Assembly: GCA_030159075.1 (NCBI GenBank) | Contig: BROG01000043.1 | Span: 754,001 to 818,000, forward strand | Length of the DNA: 64,000 bases | Direction: 5' to 3' | DNA from: Atrina japonica | Lineage: Eukaryota; Mollusca; Bivalvia; Pterioida; Pinnidae | In this document: piece by piece, positions 63,262-64,000 of the stretch | Layout: every line of letters starts with the position of its first letter | Position numbering within the stretch: position 1 is the stretch's first letter | Notes under the pieces: generated by a model | Told to the model about the DNA's origin: nothing | Database searches by the model: none | Seen by the model: the letters and a program-made list of their open reading frames with translations, nothing else | Translations under genes and position numbers: made by a program

Positions 63262-63560
63262 TTCTACTTTAACTACTTGTGTTTGTTGTACAGTAACAAA
63301 TAAGAGCTCTTTAGAAACATAAAAAATCTCAAATTCCTATATATTTTGTCAAAATACGGTCTGACCCAGTGTGGTATTCATATACAAATAGTAAGGTTGA
63401 GTTAATCAATTGCAATTGAAAAAGTGCCAAACTTGGGTTGCTCAAGCAATTTCACAAAATATTTAGAAATTTAAGAATTCTTATGCCTTTGTATATCTAT
63501 TTCTGTTATTGTATATTTACTCTAAGTAGTAAAACAGGAAGAAACAAATTGAAAGAAAAA
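63262..63560 (+). repeat. Dispersed repeat family U, copy 3
   Basis: CTACTTTAACTACTTGTGTT … AATTCCTATATATTTTGTCA … AAGAATTCTTATGCCTTTGT … CTCTAAGTAGTAAAACAG. The order matches the copy at 39225. The central inverted symmetry (AAATTCCTATATATTTTGT against ACAAAATATTTAGAAATTT) supports a foldback structure. Confidence 0.65.
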
Positions 63561-63866
63561 CAATACTGCTAATTCTCCTTTAAGTTTTTTCATAAAACAT
63601 ATCTTTCTCTTGATGTAAGACCTTAGGAGTCACTATGTGAGATACTATTTTTTACTTTTGAGGGGATGGATATGGTTTAATATTGGTTTTCCGGTCAATA
63701 TTGCACTATATTCACCCACTCAAAAGTCTATAACAGCTTTATTATATAAACTTTTGTAGGAAATGTAACATGACTATCAAAGTATCTGCTTTGTCGTGAA
63801 TAAACTGGAAATAGGCTTTCATTCGTATACATTGTTGTATGCATTGATATATACTGTTTTTGGCAT

Positions 63867-63929
63867 ATATCTATATCTATATCTATCTATCCATCTATCT
63901 ATCTATCTATCTATCTGTCCGTCTGTCTG

Positions 63930-63974
<45 letters not shown>

Positions 63975-64000
63975 ATATATATATATATATCTATATATAT
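63867..64000. repeat. Compound (CTAT)n/(GTCT)n/(AT)n microsatellite, continues past the window
   Basis: Tetranucleotide CTAT repeats interrupted by CTGTCCGTCTGTCTGT, then an AT run at the window edge. Confidence 0.95.

Overview
The window looks like a repeat-rich, AT-rich stretch of a bivalve mollusc genome, most likely a clam. Three things point that way. It carries many copies of a Penelope-like retroelement with the permuted Naiad layout. It carries tRNA-headed SINEs with a bivalve-type body. Its one clear gene is an invertebrate allatostatin-C/somatostatin-type GPCR. There is no bacterial organisation, no operon and no CRISPR array. The species itself cannot be named from the sequence alone.

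Only one intact protein-coding gene can be defended: a single-coding-exon class A GPCR at 33921-35159 (+). It has a convincing splice acceptor upstream at 33523-33550, which implies a 5'UTR intron, and a downstream AATAAA. Most other long open frames lie over microsatellites, minisatellites, hairpins or decayed retroelements.

The most informative region is 39885-45535. Its core is a nearly complete but broken Naiad-type Penelope-like element on the minus strand (about 40286-43380), with GIY-YIG endonuclease first, a CxC linker next and the reverse transcriptase last. It is joined head to head to a second, 5'-truncated copy on the plus strand (43381-43672), so both outer ends are the element's 3' terminus. 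The whole unit is flanked by inversely oriented copies of a ~340-bp satellite. Further 3' fragments of the family lie at 4743, 14150, 15648, 20400, 25205, 26443, 30418, 31586, 47166, 48346 and 60545. In three of six comparable copies a TGA sits at a codon that reads TGC (Cys) in the longest copy, so it is either the family's true stop or a selenocysteine codon.

The rest is mainly small non-autonomous elements and simple repeats. There are tRNA-derived SINEs (one with a perfect 16-bp target-site duplication), foldback/MITE-like elements (7126-7725, 28600-28770, 37569-37712), and a perfect 47-bp palindrome (30110-30156). There is also a hairpin array at 31850-32270, a TIR element filled with a short motif in both orientations (46002-46805), three further dispersed repeat families, minisatellites (150-1195, 21912-22062, 54197-54390) and about 18 microsatellites. 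Several kilobase-scale AT-rich intervals show nothing recognisable. Boundaries of decayed repeats were set by eye and are approximate.
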